The notes beneath the pieces are model-generated. The model was not told the origin of the DNA and searched no databases. It saw only the letters and a program-made list of their open reading frames with translations. The position numbers were made by a program, and so were the translations under genes. From NCBI RefSeq assembly GCF_025398315.1, contig NZ_JAODOQ010000001.1, positions 1,488,001 to 1,552,000 of the forward strand: 64,000 bases of DNA. The letters run 5' to 3'. Positions 30,060 to 39,987 of this stretch are shown here, piece by piece. Each line of letters starts with the position of its first letter. Position 1 is the stretch's first letter. This stretch comes from Shewanella phaeophyticola. Its GTDB lineage: Bacteria; Pseudomonadota; Gammaproteobacteria; Enterobacterales; Shewanellaceae.

Positions 30060-31436
30060 TTAATTTGGGGAGCTCGTATCACGTTGGTACACCGACTTAC
30101 CTGCAACGTAGGTTTCATAGATGTTACGGTCATCACCAAGCATGATAAGCGCAAACAGTTTGTCTTCAATGCCACTTGAGTAGCTAAAGCGCAGCTTTTG
30201 TAAATCGGTAGCGGCCAAGTCTAACACCACAAAATCAGCTTCTTTACCGGGAATAAAGTTACCCACTTTGTCGTCGATGCTTAATGATGTTGCTCCGCCT
30301 AAAGTGGCCATGTACAACCCTTTAAATGGCGACAGTTTTTTACCCTGTAATTGCATGACTTTATACGCTTCGTTTAAGGTCTGCAGTGGTGAAAAACTGG
30401 TGCCTGCGCCAACATCTGTGCCTAAACCAACACGAACCCGTTTACTGTCTGCGGTGGTTAAATCAAATAAGCCACTGCCTAAAAACAAGTTAGAGGTCGG
30501 GCAAAAAGCGATGACTGAATCAGTTTGTTGAAAGCTGTCCCATTCTTTGTCGGTTAAATGGATCGCATGGGCAAAAATGGATTTTTTACCGGTTAAGCCA
30601 TAATGATCATACACATCAAAGTAGCCTTCACGCTCGGGGAATAATGATTTAACCCAGGCTATTTCGTCTTTGTTTTCAGATAAATGAGTGTGTATGTATA
30701 CATCAGGGTATTGGGCTTTTAACTGACCCGCGAGTTGTAATTGTGCAGGGGTAGATGTAGGCGCAAAACGCGGGGTGATAGCGTATTGTAAACGGCCTTT
30801 ATTGTGCCATTGTTCAATGAGTTTTTTTGAGTCATGGTAGCTTGACTCTGGCGTGTCGAGTAATTCCGTTGGAGCATTGCGATTCATCATGACTTTACCG
30901 GCAATAAGGCGCATATTTTTTTCTAGTGCCGTTTCAAATAACGCATCGACAGATTGCGGATGAACCGTGCCAAAAACCAGCGCAGAAGTGGTGCCATTTT
31001 TGAGCAATTGGTGGATAAAAAACTGCGAAATTTTACGCGCATGTTCAATGTCGTTAAATTGTGCTTCAGTAGGAAAAGTATAGGTATTAAGCCAGGTCAA
31101 TAATTGTTCGCCGTATGCAGCAATCATTTGGGTTTGAGCGTAATGGGTGTGAGTGTCGATAAACCCCGGAATAATTAATTTACCCCGTTTGTCGATAACC
31201 GAAGGGTATTGCTGCGCTGTTTGAGCGTCAAACGCCGTTAATGTTTTAATGTGACCATTTTCAATCACTAATAAGCCATCTTCAAGGTATTGGTACGTGT
31301 TGTTAATATTGTCTGCTTGCGCGGGGTCTTGTAGAAAATGAATAAAACTAGAACGAATGACAGTTGTGTCAGCCATTGCTGAAGACGATAAAATCGCAGC
31401 ACTTAACAGCGCCGCAGATGCGGTGTTTTTGGACAT
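30060..31436 (-). CDS. guanine deaminase-like amidohydrolase with a signal peptide
   Basis: A 458-residue metal-dependent amidohydrolase. Metal ligands appear in FIDTHTHYAQ, IHTHLSEN, FAHAIHLT and GLGTDVGAGTS; NGTTSALVFGTVHP and FCPTSNLFLGSGLFDL are characteristic of guanine deaminase (guanine to xanthine plus ammonia). Unusually, the N-terminus MSKNTASAALLSAAILSSSAMA looks like a signal peptide cut before DTT, and the enzyme body starts only after it (VIRSSFIHFLQDP). If exported it would act in the periplasm. The family call is good; the exact substrate is likely but not certain. An MFS transporter lies upstream on the same strand, 345 bases away. Confidence 0.85.
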   Translation of the reverse strand: MSKNTASAALLSAAILSSSAMADTTVIRSSFIHFLQDPAQADNINNTYQYLEDGLLVIENGHIKTLTAFDAQTAQQYPSVIDKRGKLIIPGFIDTHTHYAQTQMIAAYGEQLLTWLNTYTFPTEAQFNDIEHARKISQFFIHQLLKNGTTSALVFGTVHPQSVDALFETALEKNMRLIAGKVMMNRNAPTELLDTPESSYHDSKKLIEQWHNKGRLQYAITPRFAPTSTPAQLQLAGQLKAQYPDVYIHTHLSENKDEIAWVKSLFPEREGYFDVYDHYGLTGKKSIFAHAIHLTDKEWDSFQQTDSVIAFCPTSNLFLGSGLFDLTTADSKRVRVGLGTDVGAGTSFSPLQTLNEAYKVMQLQGKKLSPFKGLYMATLGGATSLSIDDKVGNFIPGKEADFVVLDLAATDLQKLRFSYSSGIEDKLFALIMLGDDRNIYETYVAGKSVYQRDTSSPN

Positions 31437-31781
31437 AAATACTCCATTTAATTGACAGATATAAATGGTTTTTGACTTGAGTATTCAAGCCCTTGTCAAC
31501 AGAGTATTCCAACCGAAAACCATTAAAAGCATCCAGACTAAAGCTAAAACTGTGCCAAGGTGTCATCGGGTCGATTTTGATGATGTTATAAGGTTAAACG
31601 TGGTTTGCGTGTCGTTGTTTCTCACCAAAAGAGGATGTTTTGCACCAAAGTGATTCAATAGTATAAAACTTTGGTATGTCATCAACATCGTTTATTACTG
31701 GCTGAATTGGCACAGATAAACTCCTTAACCGGTTAATGTCATCGCCATGCTAATGACGATGACATAGGATTATTTTGATCG
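31437..31781. other. intergenic region with a hairpin
   Basis: This 345-base gap should hold the promoter of the deaminase gene (minus strand). An inverted repeat ATGTCATCG ... CGATGACAT at about 31736-31766 lies just after the stop of the MFS gene and may end its transcript, though no T-run follows. Confidence 0.45.
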
Positions 31782-32933
31782 TTAAGCCGTTTGCGAATCG
31801 AGGTGAGAACCGCGTTGTTTTATCACCAATACTATCGCGACTAGGGCGGCTAATAACATGCTGGTATAAAAACTTGCTGCGGCTCCCCCGGGAATAAACT
31901 CAACAAACGAGGTGATAAACTGCCCGCCAAACACAGCCATGGTAAAATAGGATAAATTTTTACCTCTGACATTGGCTGCACTTTTCTCTACTGTCATATG
32001 ATTAAGTAAAGGAATGCTAAAACCAAAACCAACACCCGCAAAAACAGAACCCACTAATAACATCGGCAAGCCATTGGCGTTTGCAAATACAAAATGGGCG
32101 AGGGCATAGGCTACAAATGCAATCGCGAGTAAATAGGTTGTGCTCATGTATCTGGCTACTTTTGGCATAAAGTGCGCTGCAACAACGGCAACTAATGAAA
32201 TAAATGCTAAAACATTACCCACTATTTCCTCGTTAAACCCTTGTTGTGCCATGCTATTTGGTAGCTCAACTATTGCGGTAAAAAACACCACCATTGCTAA
32301 TGCTGCAAATAGGAACACTTGCTTTAGCGACACCCCTTGTTGGCTCTGGGTGCTATTGCTTTGTGTATCAGCGCTGAGAGCTGGGGATTTACGTGGCACA
32401 AACAGCAACAACATCAGTAAAAATAACCAAGCGACCAAGTATAAACTTAATGGATAAGCCCAATATAAGCTGGCCAGTTTTCCGCCCAAAAACAAAAATA
32501 ATACCCCGCCAAGTTCAATCGCCATGCCTTGTTTAGCAATCATGTTGAGGCGTTCATTACCAACATACCACTGCGAAATCAACACGGTACTGCTTGCCAT
32601 CACCACAGCCGTAATGCCGCCTAATAAAATACGATTAAACAATACAAACCAGGGACCTTGTAGCCAATATACGGCAAATCCTAAAGCGCCATACAATAGC
32701 AAACCGATGATAAGTGAGCGATAAGCGCCAAATTTATCAATTGATTTACCTGCAATGGGTGCAAATAACACTGCGCCTAAGGCAGGAAATGTCACCAACC
32801 ATACAGCATATTCATTGATGTCTAAGGCATTAGATATACTGATTAACCCTGGCGCAACTAGGGCGCCAACCATAATGGTGAGGCTAGCGATACACAGCAG
32901 CGTATAACTGCCCAATTTAGATAAATGAGTCAT
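31782..32933 (-). CDS. MFS transporter
   Basis: A 383-residue protein with twelve predicted membrane helices. I start at ATG 32933 (MTHLSKLGSYTLLC), preceded by AGGTAAT; the 12 residues upstream look non-native. The loop PIAGKSIDKFGAYRS after helix 2 is the MFS signature. It resembles drug or metabolite exporters; the substrate is unknown. It lies 73 bases after the peroxiredoxin-like gene on the same strand. Confidence 0.85.
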   Translation of the reverse strand: MTHLSKLGSYTLLCIASLTIMVGALVAPGLISISNALDINEYAVWLVTFPALGAVLFAPIAGKSIDKFGAYRSLIIGLLLYGALGFAVYWLQGPWFVLFNRILLGGITAVVMASSTVLISQWYVGNERLNMIAKQGMAIELGGVLFLFLGGKLASLYWAYPLSLYLVAWLFLLMLLLFVPRKSPALSADTQSNSTQSQQGVSLKQVFLFAALAMVVFFTAIVELPNSMAQQGFNEEIVGNVLAFISLVAVVAAHFMPKVARYMSTTYLLAIAFVAYALAHFVFANANGLPMLLVGSVFAGVGFGFSIPLLNHMTVEKSAANVRGKNLSYFTMAVFGGQFITSFVEFIPGGAAASFYTSMLLAALVAIVLVIKQRGSHLDSQTA

Positions 32934-33042
32934 GGGTATTACCTGTGAAATAGTCGAACAATGGTCCATTCAATCAATGGTTAGATAGAAACGACCTCGC
33001 GAATGAATGTCTTGTGCAAGATCGTTTGATTAAGACAGGGTG

Positions 33043-33693
33043 TTAAGTTAATGCTTTTAGTGCCTCGATAATGTCGTTAGGTTCGGCACGGGTACGGTAA
33101 TCAACATCGACAAAACGCCAAACAACTTTGCCTGCACGGTCAACCACAAATGTTGCAGGGATAGGTAATATTGTGCCGTTACCATTGTTAATAGCGTCTA
33201 AATCGAGCTTGCGATCCACGCGCATATGTTCACTTAAAAACGCTGGGACTTGCCACGCCACACCAAATTGCGCCGCAACTTTTGCATCTTGATCAGACAA
33301 TACCTCAAAATCCATATTACTGATTTCATCTTGGGTCATTGTGCCGTCGGGAATTTGTGGGCTAATAGCAACAAGTTGGGCATCGAGTGCATTAATATCA
33401 CTTAAGCGTGCTTGCAATGCCCGCAGTTGTATATTGCAATATGGGCACCAACTGCCTCGGTAAAATGTCACCACCACCGAGCCTTTTCGCAGTAAATTAG
33501 CCAATGAAATTGCTTGTCCATTTGCATTGGGCAGTGAAAAGTGTGGGGCAGTTTGCCCAAGTTTTAACGCGTCGTGACCTTGTTGAAACGATTTTGATTG
33601 AGCAATTATTTCGTCAACTTTTTGCATAAACACAGGATTTTTTTGTCTTCCTTCTGCGATTTTCGCATCGGTTTGCAGTTGTAAGCTTTGCAT
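33043..33693 (-). CDS. peroxiredoxin-like thiol protein (AhpC/TSA family)
   Basis: A 216-residue cytoplasmic protein with a thioredoxin fold. The active-site stretch is VTFYRGSWCPYCNIQLRAL, a WCPYC motif with both a peroxidatic-type and a second Cys, so it could reduce peroxides or disulfides. TAPHFSLPNANGQAIS is the usual N-terminal peroxiredoxin strand. It is first in a minus-strand run with the MFS gene and is divergent from a LysR regulator, with repeat A copy 2 in the shared promoter region. Confidence 0.88.
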   Translation of the reverse strand: MQSLQLQTDAKIAEGRQKNPVFMQKVDEIIAQSKSFQQGHDALKLGQTAPHFSLPNANGQAISLANLLRKGSVVVTFYRGSWCPYCNIQLRALQARLSDINALDAQLVAISPQIPDGTMTQDEISNMDFEVLSDQDAKVAAQFGVAWQVPAFLSEHMRVDRKLDLDAINNGNGTILPIPATFVVDRAGKVVWRFVDVDYRTRAEPNDIIEALKALT

Positions 33694-33711
33694 TGTGTTT
33701 TTCCTATCTTT

Positions 33712-33975
33712 ATACCACTTCCATTAATTATGTGACCAATCAGAGTCACTCAGACTGTCCAGTTTGAGGCGCATTGTTGAAATAATGGTTATTCCCTTCT
33801 AAGACAATGCAACAAAGAAATGGACAGTCTGAGCGTCTCCTGCAAGGCGGGTTTCTGTGTCTTCTATACTGCTTAATAGAATTTTGACGTAGAACAACTA
33901 TGCCTACAATCCTATTACTTGCCTAGAAGACACAGAACTCCCGCTGAATGACCAGATAATTAGTGGAATTGGTAT
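33712..33975. repeat. MITE-like interspersed repeat A, copy 2 (inverted)
   Basis: A 264-bp element that is the reverse complement of the one at 28331-28641 over nearly its full length, including the core around GACAGTCTGAGCG and the terminal repeats. It lacks the ~47-base insert of copy 1. It occupies most of the promoter region between the peroxiredoxin-like gene (minus) and the LysR gene (plus), so it may affect both. Confidence 0.82.
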
Positions 33976-34087
33976 TACGCTGTTTTACAGCCTGTAATCT
34001 TATTGGTTGTAGAATAAACACAAACAAGCTATAACAAAAATATTATTATTTTATAGAATCTATACAAAATTTGTATTTGAGGTGGTT

Positions 34088-34997
34088 GTGGACATTAAAA
34101 TATTGAAAAGTTTTATGAGCGTTGCTGCACATCAGAGTTTTTCTGCTGCGGCACGCGAACTAAACACGGTTCAGCCTGCCATTAGTCGTCATATTGCCAT
34201 GCTTGAAGACGAGCTTGGGGTAGCGCTGTTTATTCGCAACTCGCGCGAAGTGGCAATTACCAGTGCTGGTGAGCAATTACTGCATGATGCCAAACAGATC
34301 ATTGCCTTAGCTGATAAGGCCAAAGACCAGGTAAAGCGCGCGCAGCAAGGGCAGGTGGGCGAGTTAAACATTGCTTATTTAAGTTCAGCTTGTTTAAGTT
34401 TTATGGCTGATCTTATTCGAAGTTATTCGCAGTTATATCCGGATGTGCATGTGAGTTTATTTGAGATGACCGCTAGCGAACAAATAACAGCATTTAATCA
34501 AAATCGCATTGATGTTGGGTTTTCTCGGCCATTACCTGCAGGTATTCAAGATGAATTTATCAGTACAGACATTTATATTGACAAGCTTGTTGCCGTTGTG
34601 GGAGCACATCACCCTTTAGCACAACACACTCAGATCGCATTGTAGCCAGTTACAGCAACAAAAATTAATTATATTTCATCGAGATGAAGCCGTCGGGTTA
34701 TTTGATGACACGATAATGATGTGTAAACAGGCCGGTTTTTCAGCCAATATCGTGAGTCAGCCGCGGCACATGCAAACTTTACTAACCGAGGTGGCAGCAG
34801 GCTTAGGTGTCGCCATTGCGCCGTATTGTATTAGTAAATTATACAGTCAAGGTTGTCATTTTTTGCCAATCAACGATGCACATAAATCGATACCCACTCA
34901 GTTACATGTTAATCGCGCTAATTACAGTGCAACAGTCGATGCCTTTTTGGCGCTAGTCATCGCTAATCAACCAAGCATTGCAAAAAGTATGGCCTAA
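34088..34997 (+). pseudogene. LysR family transcriptional regulator, frameshifted
   Basis: Reconstructed length about 303 residues with a GTG start at 34088 after GAGG. The N-terminal helix-turn-helix reads SFSAAARELNTVQPAISRHI; the C-terminal part is a periplasmic-binding-protein-like effector domain. The frame breaks at 34641-34647: upstream ends HHPLAQHTQIAL and the continuation SQLQQQKLIIFHRDEAVGLF lies in the next frame, with one base too many (TTGTAGCCAG). It is divergent from the peroxiredoxin/MFS genes, which are its likely targets. Confidence 0.87.
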
Positions 34998-35113
34998 TAA
35001 AAGTCGGGGTTTGTTACCGTATGTGATTCATGCCCTAAAATAGCCTTATTGCCGATGGTTATCGGCATATTATCACGGCACTAATTACACGAATAAGCCA
35101 GAGGAAGGCATTA

Positions 35114-36241
35114 ATGATGAATGAGGTTTCACCCCAACGTAAACGCTATTCTGAGCTTGATTGGTTACGGGTTATATTAATATTTGCTGTTTTTTTACAT
35201 CATGCTTTTATGCCATTTAATGGTGATGGTTGGCATGTCATGAATAATGAGTCTAGCAAAGTGCTTGACGACATTATGGTTTACTTTGAACAGCTTAGGC
35301 TACAAGCTTTATTTTTTATTGCCGGTGCTGGTAGTTTATTGTTACTGCAAAAGAAATCTGCAAAGTCATTTATGCTTAGTAAATTCTATCGGTTATTTAT
35401 ACCATTATTGGTGGGGATGATATTGATTGTTCCGCCGCAAAATTTTATCGAAAATATCGCAGATTATGACTCATTATTATCAGCCTACGATCAACTTATG
35501 TGGTCGTTTGATACCAATCACTTATGGTTTATCGAGTTTTTGCTAATATTTATGTTACTGGCTATCCCGTTTAAGCGCTTTTTAGATGGCGCAACGGGGA
35601 TTGTGTGGCTTAAATGGCTTGAACGTCTGAGTCAGTCGCAATATGGGTTACTGTCGTTAGGGCTCGTGTTGGTCATAATGAGAGGCTTGGTAAAATTCCT
35701 GATGCCCGATGACAGTCATCATATTGAAAACCTGTCTCTGAGTGTGTTTTATCTGTTTTTCTTTTTTGCAGGCATGAGTTTTATACACAGTGCGCGAGTT
35801 TGGCAAACATTGGCTTTGCATCGTCGCACCTATTTAACCTGTCTTTTCATTAGCACGTTACTGTTTTATGCCTACTATTACTCGCCAGATTTAAGCCCGT
35901 ATTTGTCATTAACCACTCGGTGGCAGATTTGGTGGTGGGTGTGTACCATGGTGTCGTGGTCGGGGTTATTAACCATGGTTGGTTTTGCCAGTGCACATAT
36001 TCGTAAAACCCCAGGGTGGTTAATGCAAACGAATGAACTCATTTACCCGTTTTATATTTTGCATCAAACCGTCATTGTGGTGTTGGCGTTTTATATCGTG
36101 CAATGGCCAGTGGGGATAATGGTAAAGTCGGTCTGTTTACTTGTTAGCGCTTTTATTATTTGTGCATCACTATGCTATTGGCTGATAAAACCCTTTAACC
36201 TGACGCGCTATTTATTTGGCCTAAAAAAGGTCAGTCGTTGA
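35114..36241 (+). CDS. acyltransferase 3 family membrane protein
   Basis: A 375-residue integral membrane protein with about ten helices. The family opening RYSELDWLRVILIFAVFLHH includes the conserved His near residue 27, and FYRLFIPLLVG follows. The ribosome binding site AGGAAGG is at good spacing; ATG 35117 is an equally good start. Such proteins transfer acyl groups to sugars or glucans at the membrane (OpgC-like). No glycan biosynthesis genes are nearby, so the acceptor is unknown. It ends 21 bases before the convergent HD-GYP gene. Confidence 0.85.
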   Translation: MMNEVSPQRKRYSELDWLRVILIFAVFLHHAFMPFNGDGWHVMNNESSKVLDDIMVYFEQLRLQALFFIAGAGSLLLLQKKSAKSFMLSKFYRLFIPLLVGMILIVPPQNFIENIADYDSLLSAYDQLMWSFDTNHLWFIEFLLIFMLLAIPFKRFLDGATGIVWLKWLERLSQSQYGLLSLGLVLVIMRGLVKFLMPDDSHHIENLSLSVFYLFFFFAGMSFIHSARVWQTLALHRRTYLTCLFISTLLFYAYYYSPDLSPYLSLTTRWQIWWWVCTMVSWSGLLTMVGFASAHIRKTPGWLMQTNELIYPFYILHQTVIVVLAFYIVQWPVGIMVKSVCLLVSAFIICASLCYWLIKPFNLTRYLFGLKKVSR

Positions 36242-36262
36242 GTCTTTATACCCCAGAAAATC

Positions 36263-37481
36263 CTAACCCTCGTGGGTCAGAAACTCGATTATTTGTTCCA
36301 TATTGAGATTGTAATCGTCAGCTCGAACGCATTTGACAATTAAATCGTCGGTGACAGTCGCTAGGTCAATCTTTTGGCTCACCTCAAAGTGATCCGGCTT
36401 TAAATGATAAAACGGTTTCACTAATGGGCGGATGGGATCTTTAGGATTATGACCTTGTACAATGGCCAGTCTATTGGATTCTAACTGCACCACAGAGCCG
36501 ACAGGGTAAACCCCCATACAGCGAATAAATTCGTCGACTAAATCTTTGTCGAGTTCATTTTTGTCTCCCAAAGCCCGTAATATGCTAAAGGCTTTAACTT
36601 GGGCATAACCTTGTTTATAGCAACGGTGTGATGTCAGCGCATCGAAAATGTCGCAAATACTGATCATTCTGCCATATAAGGTAATTTTTTCAGCAGGGAC
36701 GCCAAAGGGATAGCCTTCACCATTGAGTTTTTCGTGGTGTAGGCTGGCAACCTCCAGGCTTAATGGGCTAATTCCCGGGGTGCTTTTCATGATCTCAATT
36801 GAATAGCTGGCATGAGTTTTCATAATATGAAACTCATCTTCAGTGAGGCGATCGGGTTTATTTAAAATCCGGTCAGGGATCATGATTTTACCCACGTCAT
36901 GTAAAAATGCGCCAACCGCTAATTGATTAACGATGTCCTTGTCGATTTTTTTATAAACCGCGAGACATGGTCATCAATACTGACACTGATACCGAATGTT
37001 CCAATAAATACTCATCTTTATTACGAATATTTATCACGCACGAAAGGGCGTTGGGATTGTTAAAAATAAGATCGGTTGATTCAGTGGTAATTTTTTGTAC
37101 CGGATCCATGTCTAATGGCAAACCATGCTGCGCATTATGAAACAGCTTTTTTTGGATGTCTTTTGATTCGTTAAACACCTGGCGCGCTCTGACGATTTCT
37201 TGATTAAAGAAATTAGGCTTGGTGATAGGGCGTGCGGGTGGTACTTGCTTTGGTGGCTTAATCGTTGGCCGGCTCACTTCTGGCTGAGTTTGCTCGTCAA
37301 TGATTTCAGTTTTACTTGTATCAATTAATAATTTAGTAACCGATTTACGCTTTAACGCCTCAATAACACGTTCACTTTTAAGCACACCCGGCTTGGTCAG
37401 TGTAAATGTATCTTTAGGCTCGGTGATTTCGACCACATACATCCCAACTCGTACGTCAGTAATGTCATGTTCAATCAGCAT
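36263..37481 (-). pseudogene. DUF3391 + HD-GYP c-di-GMP phosphodiesterase, frameshifted
   Basis: Reconstructed length about 406 residues. Residues ~1-130 are the DUF3391 region (DVRVGMYVVEIT). The HD-GYP domain follows with HDVGK, LNKPDRLTEDEFHIMKTH, HHEKLNGEGYPFG and CDIFDALTSHRCYK; all metal ligands and the HD and GYP motifs are intact, so it should hydrolyse c-di-GMP. The break is at about 36945-36962, between MTMSRGL and YKKIDKDIVNQLAVGAFLHD; loss of two bases in a TA-rich run would explain it as well as a one-base gain. Cytoplasmic. Confidence 0.88.
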
Positions 37482-37860
37482 AGATCGGTTCCTTGAGGCT
37501 ATTCATCAACATCAAATATATCAACGACTTTCTCTCTATATGTGTACGCTATGTTACAAGATAACTCATTTGATAAAGTAATATAAGCGAAATATACGAG
37601 GTAACATGAGCTTTTAGATAAAACTCAAAAAAGGCATTATTTAGTGATGTGAATCAATGGTATTTAGCAACATATATTCTGAGTTTATGCTGATTTACAC
37701 ACGAGATCCATTAGCATTGTAAAATTGTAACTTGTTTGTAGTATTTTTGTTCAGTAAAGTCATTTTGTATCATTAATACAATTATTTAATGTTATTGATA
37801 CTGTCTCAATATCGAGGATATTATCGAGTTGATGTTATCGAGTCGATATATTCTAATTGC
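37482..37860. other. intergenic region
   Basis: About 380 AT-rich bases upstream of the HD-GYP gene. It contains three ATCGAG words within 37813-37850 but no gene or terminator that I can support. Confidence 0.4.
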
Positions 37861-38416
37861 TTAAGAAAATGAATAAGCATCAAGCGCTAATAATCCATAC
37901 TCAACTTCTTGGTTAATTTGTTAGCTTGAGTATTGCCAATTGCACCGAGTACCGACATTAAGGGTAAAAATGCTCCTGAGTTGGGTGGTTAAATTGAACA
38001 TGCGGAGCATGTTGTTGATAGTACAATAGCGACTCAATATTATTATTGACCAGCTTGTCTTCAAACTAATGCCTAAATTGGTTCATCATGTCGACCCCAT
38101 TAAGTGTTTTAATGCGCTTAAATACCTCTGATAAATGGTGGTTTATTCCGCCAGAACCTATATCCCCAAGCAACCTGAAGATGCTCGATTTCAGCAAGAA
38201 TTTACACGCGTTTAGGCAAGGCATTGATTGCGGGTAATGGTTATTCCCTTTCCAAGATCAATAACGCAGCATAAACGCGTGTAAAACTCTGAAACACGTA
38301 TCTTCAAGTTGATTGGGTAAAGCTCATCTGGAAAATGATAAAAATCGTGAATAGTCTCAGGCTAATACCATCATTGGCGATCCGTGAGATATAAAGAGTG
38401 GTTTTTGCTGTGCCAT
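37861..38416 (-). pseudogene. remnant of a DODA-type (LigB) extradiol dioxygenase
   Basis: Ruins of a 4,5-DOPA dioxygenase-like gene. The start survives at 38416 (MAQQKPLFISHGSPMMVL) but stops at once. The C-terminal part is readable between about 38150 and 37861 in shifting frames: SGGINHHLSEVFKRI, then LLYYQQHAPHVQFNHPTQEHF, then PLMSVLGAIGNTQAN, and finally EYGLLALDAYSFS before TAA at 37861. The catalytic middle is missing and a short repeat element (38161-38319) sits in its place. Unlike the single-indel genes elsewhere in the window, this one has several shifts, stops and a large deletion, so it is a genuine pseudogene. Confidence 0.8.
38161..38319. repeat. MITE-like repeat B inside the dioxygenase remnant
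   Basis: A ~159-bp element with imperfect terminal inverted repeats: CCCCAAGCAACCTGAAGAT at the left and the complement of CCCAATCAACTTGAAGAT at the right. Inside it, TTTACACGCGTTTAG and AAACGCGTGTAAAA form a second inverted pair. Only one copy is in the window. It occupies the place of the lost middle of the dioxygenase gene. Confidence 0.65.
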
Positions 38417-38559
38417 ATCATGAGTCTCATGTTGTTTTGCCTAAACGGCGAGTTTATTCTGTACTGTTATCTATATTGTTAACTTATATAAAGATAAATA
38501 TGTTAAAAAGAGAAAATAATCAACATTGTTTTGTTAATCAGTGGGTAAACTCGACACCA

Positions 38560-38690
38560 TGTGGGCTTTTTTGACCGTAGTTTTTGATCGAAGTGCAACA
38601 AAGGGCATTTACTCAAGCGGCCAACACGTTAGCCGTTTCTCAGCAATTAGTAAGTAATACATTTAGGTTAACAGCTTTTATTTTTAGGAA
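38560..38690 (+). pseudogene. relic of a LysR-type N-terminus
   Basis: Just before the intact LysR gene, the plus strand reads FLTVVFDRSATKG and then, in another frame, AFTQAANTLAVSQQLVSNTF, close to the usual LysR helix-turn-helix (FLTVVE..SFTQAAN.L..SQ..VS). No continuation follows. It is a short decayed fragment; the call rests on this pattern only. Confidence 0.5.
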
Positions 38691-38696
38691 ATTATT

Positions 38697-39659
38697 ATGT
38701 CTTTGACTAATCAACTTGGGTTATTTGTTGATGTTGTACAACAAGGCTCGTTTGCCAAGGCGGCGTTGTTGCACGACATGGATAATTCGTCATTATCTAA
38801 ACAAATTAAAAAGCTCGAGTCGACATTAGGCGTGCAATTGCTTAATCGCTCTACACGTTCGTTTGCGTTAACCTCAGCAGGAGAAGATATTCTCACCCAA
38901 GCACATATTTTACTGAACACCTTAGACGATATTCAAAATATCGCTGACTCGTACCAATCTGAACCTAAAGGGATTATTCGGATAACCTCGTCCATCTTTT
39001 TTGGTCAACATTATTTGCAGCCAGTGATTAGCCAGTTTATGAAACGTTATCCTCACGTCAAAGTGACGCTGTCATTAGATGACCGTAAAGCCGACATTAT
39101 TTCCGATCATTTTGATGTGGCTTTTAGAGTGGGGCGCTTAGCGGAGTCGAATTTAATTGCAAAAAAGATTGCCAAAACTCACTTTGCAATAGTGGCCTCC
39201 AAAGATTTTATTGAGCGTTATGGTATGCCAACCACGCCAGAACAACTGATAACCCTGCCTGCGGTCATTTATAGTAATGGTGAATCATCGTTAGATGTGA
39301 TGCGATTAAGTATGCATCCTCATGGCGAGCAGTTTAAAAACTATAAGATGCAAGGTAATTTAAAAGTCAGTGATGTCAGCTCGATGATTGCTGCAGTAGC
39401 AGATGGTTTGGGCTATACCGTGATTGATTTATTTAATTTAGAAAAGCCGATTGCGGAATTTAATTTAGTGCCGTTGTTAACTGATTATAGTTTGTCGACA
39501 ATGGATACCGGCATTTACGCCGTGTATCCTCATCGCAAACAAACATTACTGGTTAGCGAATTTATTAAAGCGGTGCAAGAGTATATTGGCACTCCGCCAT
39601 TTTGGTTAGCGCATATACCTAATTATCAGCAGCTTTACAAAGGTTCAAGTAATGGATAA
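38697..39659 (+). CDS. LysR family transcriptional regulator
   Basis: A 320-residue regulator. The helix-turn-helix is in SFAKAALLHDMDNSSLSKQIKKLES and the C-terminal part is a LysR substrate-binding domain of the CrgA/PBP2 type (IIRITSSIFFGQHYLQPVI, FDVAFRVGRLAESNLIAKKI). TTTAGGAAATTATT precedes the ATG. It converges with the DUF1330 gene. Its original divergent partner may have been the decayed dioxygenase or genes to its right; the target is unknown. Confidence 0.9.
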   Translation: MSLTNQLGLFVDVVQQGSFAKAALLHDMDNSSLSKQIKKLESTLGVQLLNRSTRSFALTSAGEDILTQAHILLNTLDDIQNIADSYQSEPKGIIRITSSIFFGQHYLQPVISQFMKRYPHVKVTLSLDDRKADIISDHFDVAFRVGRLAESNLIAKKIAKTHFAIVASKDFIERYGMPTTPEQLITLPAVIYSNGESSLDVMRLSMHPHGEQFKNYKMQGNLKVSDVSSMIAAVADGLGYTVIDLFNLEKPIAEFNLVPLLTDYSLSTMDTGIYAVYPHRKQTLLVSEFIKAVQEYIGTPPFWLAHIPNYQQLYKGSSNG

Positions 39660-39668
39660 ATATTACTA

Positions 39669-39974
39669 TTACTGCGCTAAACCGTCGACAATATATTGAT
39701 TAATATTATCCGTAGCGGCTAAACGAATAGCTTTAGCGGGGGCGTATTCAGGGTCGTCTAACCATGCCTTTGCAGCTTGAGAATTTGGAAATTGGATGAT
39801 CACTTTTATTTGGCCTTGTTGACCGATAATATCAACTTCAGAGTCGCTTGCGGCAAGAATGGTACCACCATGTTTAGCAACAGTACCTGCTGTAATTGCA
39901 TTTGAACCTGGATTGTATTTTGCGTACAAGTTCTGATCTACAACATCATAATTAATGATAAAAAAAGCACTCAT
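39669..39974 (-). CDS. DUF1330 domain protein
   Basis: A 101-residue protein of the dimeric alpha-beta barrel class. FFIINYDVVDQNLYAKYNPG and VIIQFPNSQAAKAWLDDPEY are the DUF1330 pattern. Function unknown; relatives often accompany small monooxygenase-like proteins, as here, where a tandem ABM protein lies 13 bases upstream on the same strand, probably in one operon. Confidence 0.88.
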   Translation of the reverse strand: MSAFFIINYDVVDQNLYAKYNPGSNAITAGTVAKHGGTILAASDSEVDIIGQQGQIKVIIQFPNSQAAKAWLDDPEYAPAKAIRLAATDNINQYIVDGLAQ

Positions 39975-39987
39975 TAAATATCTCCTA

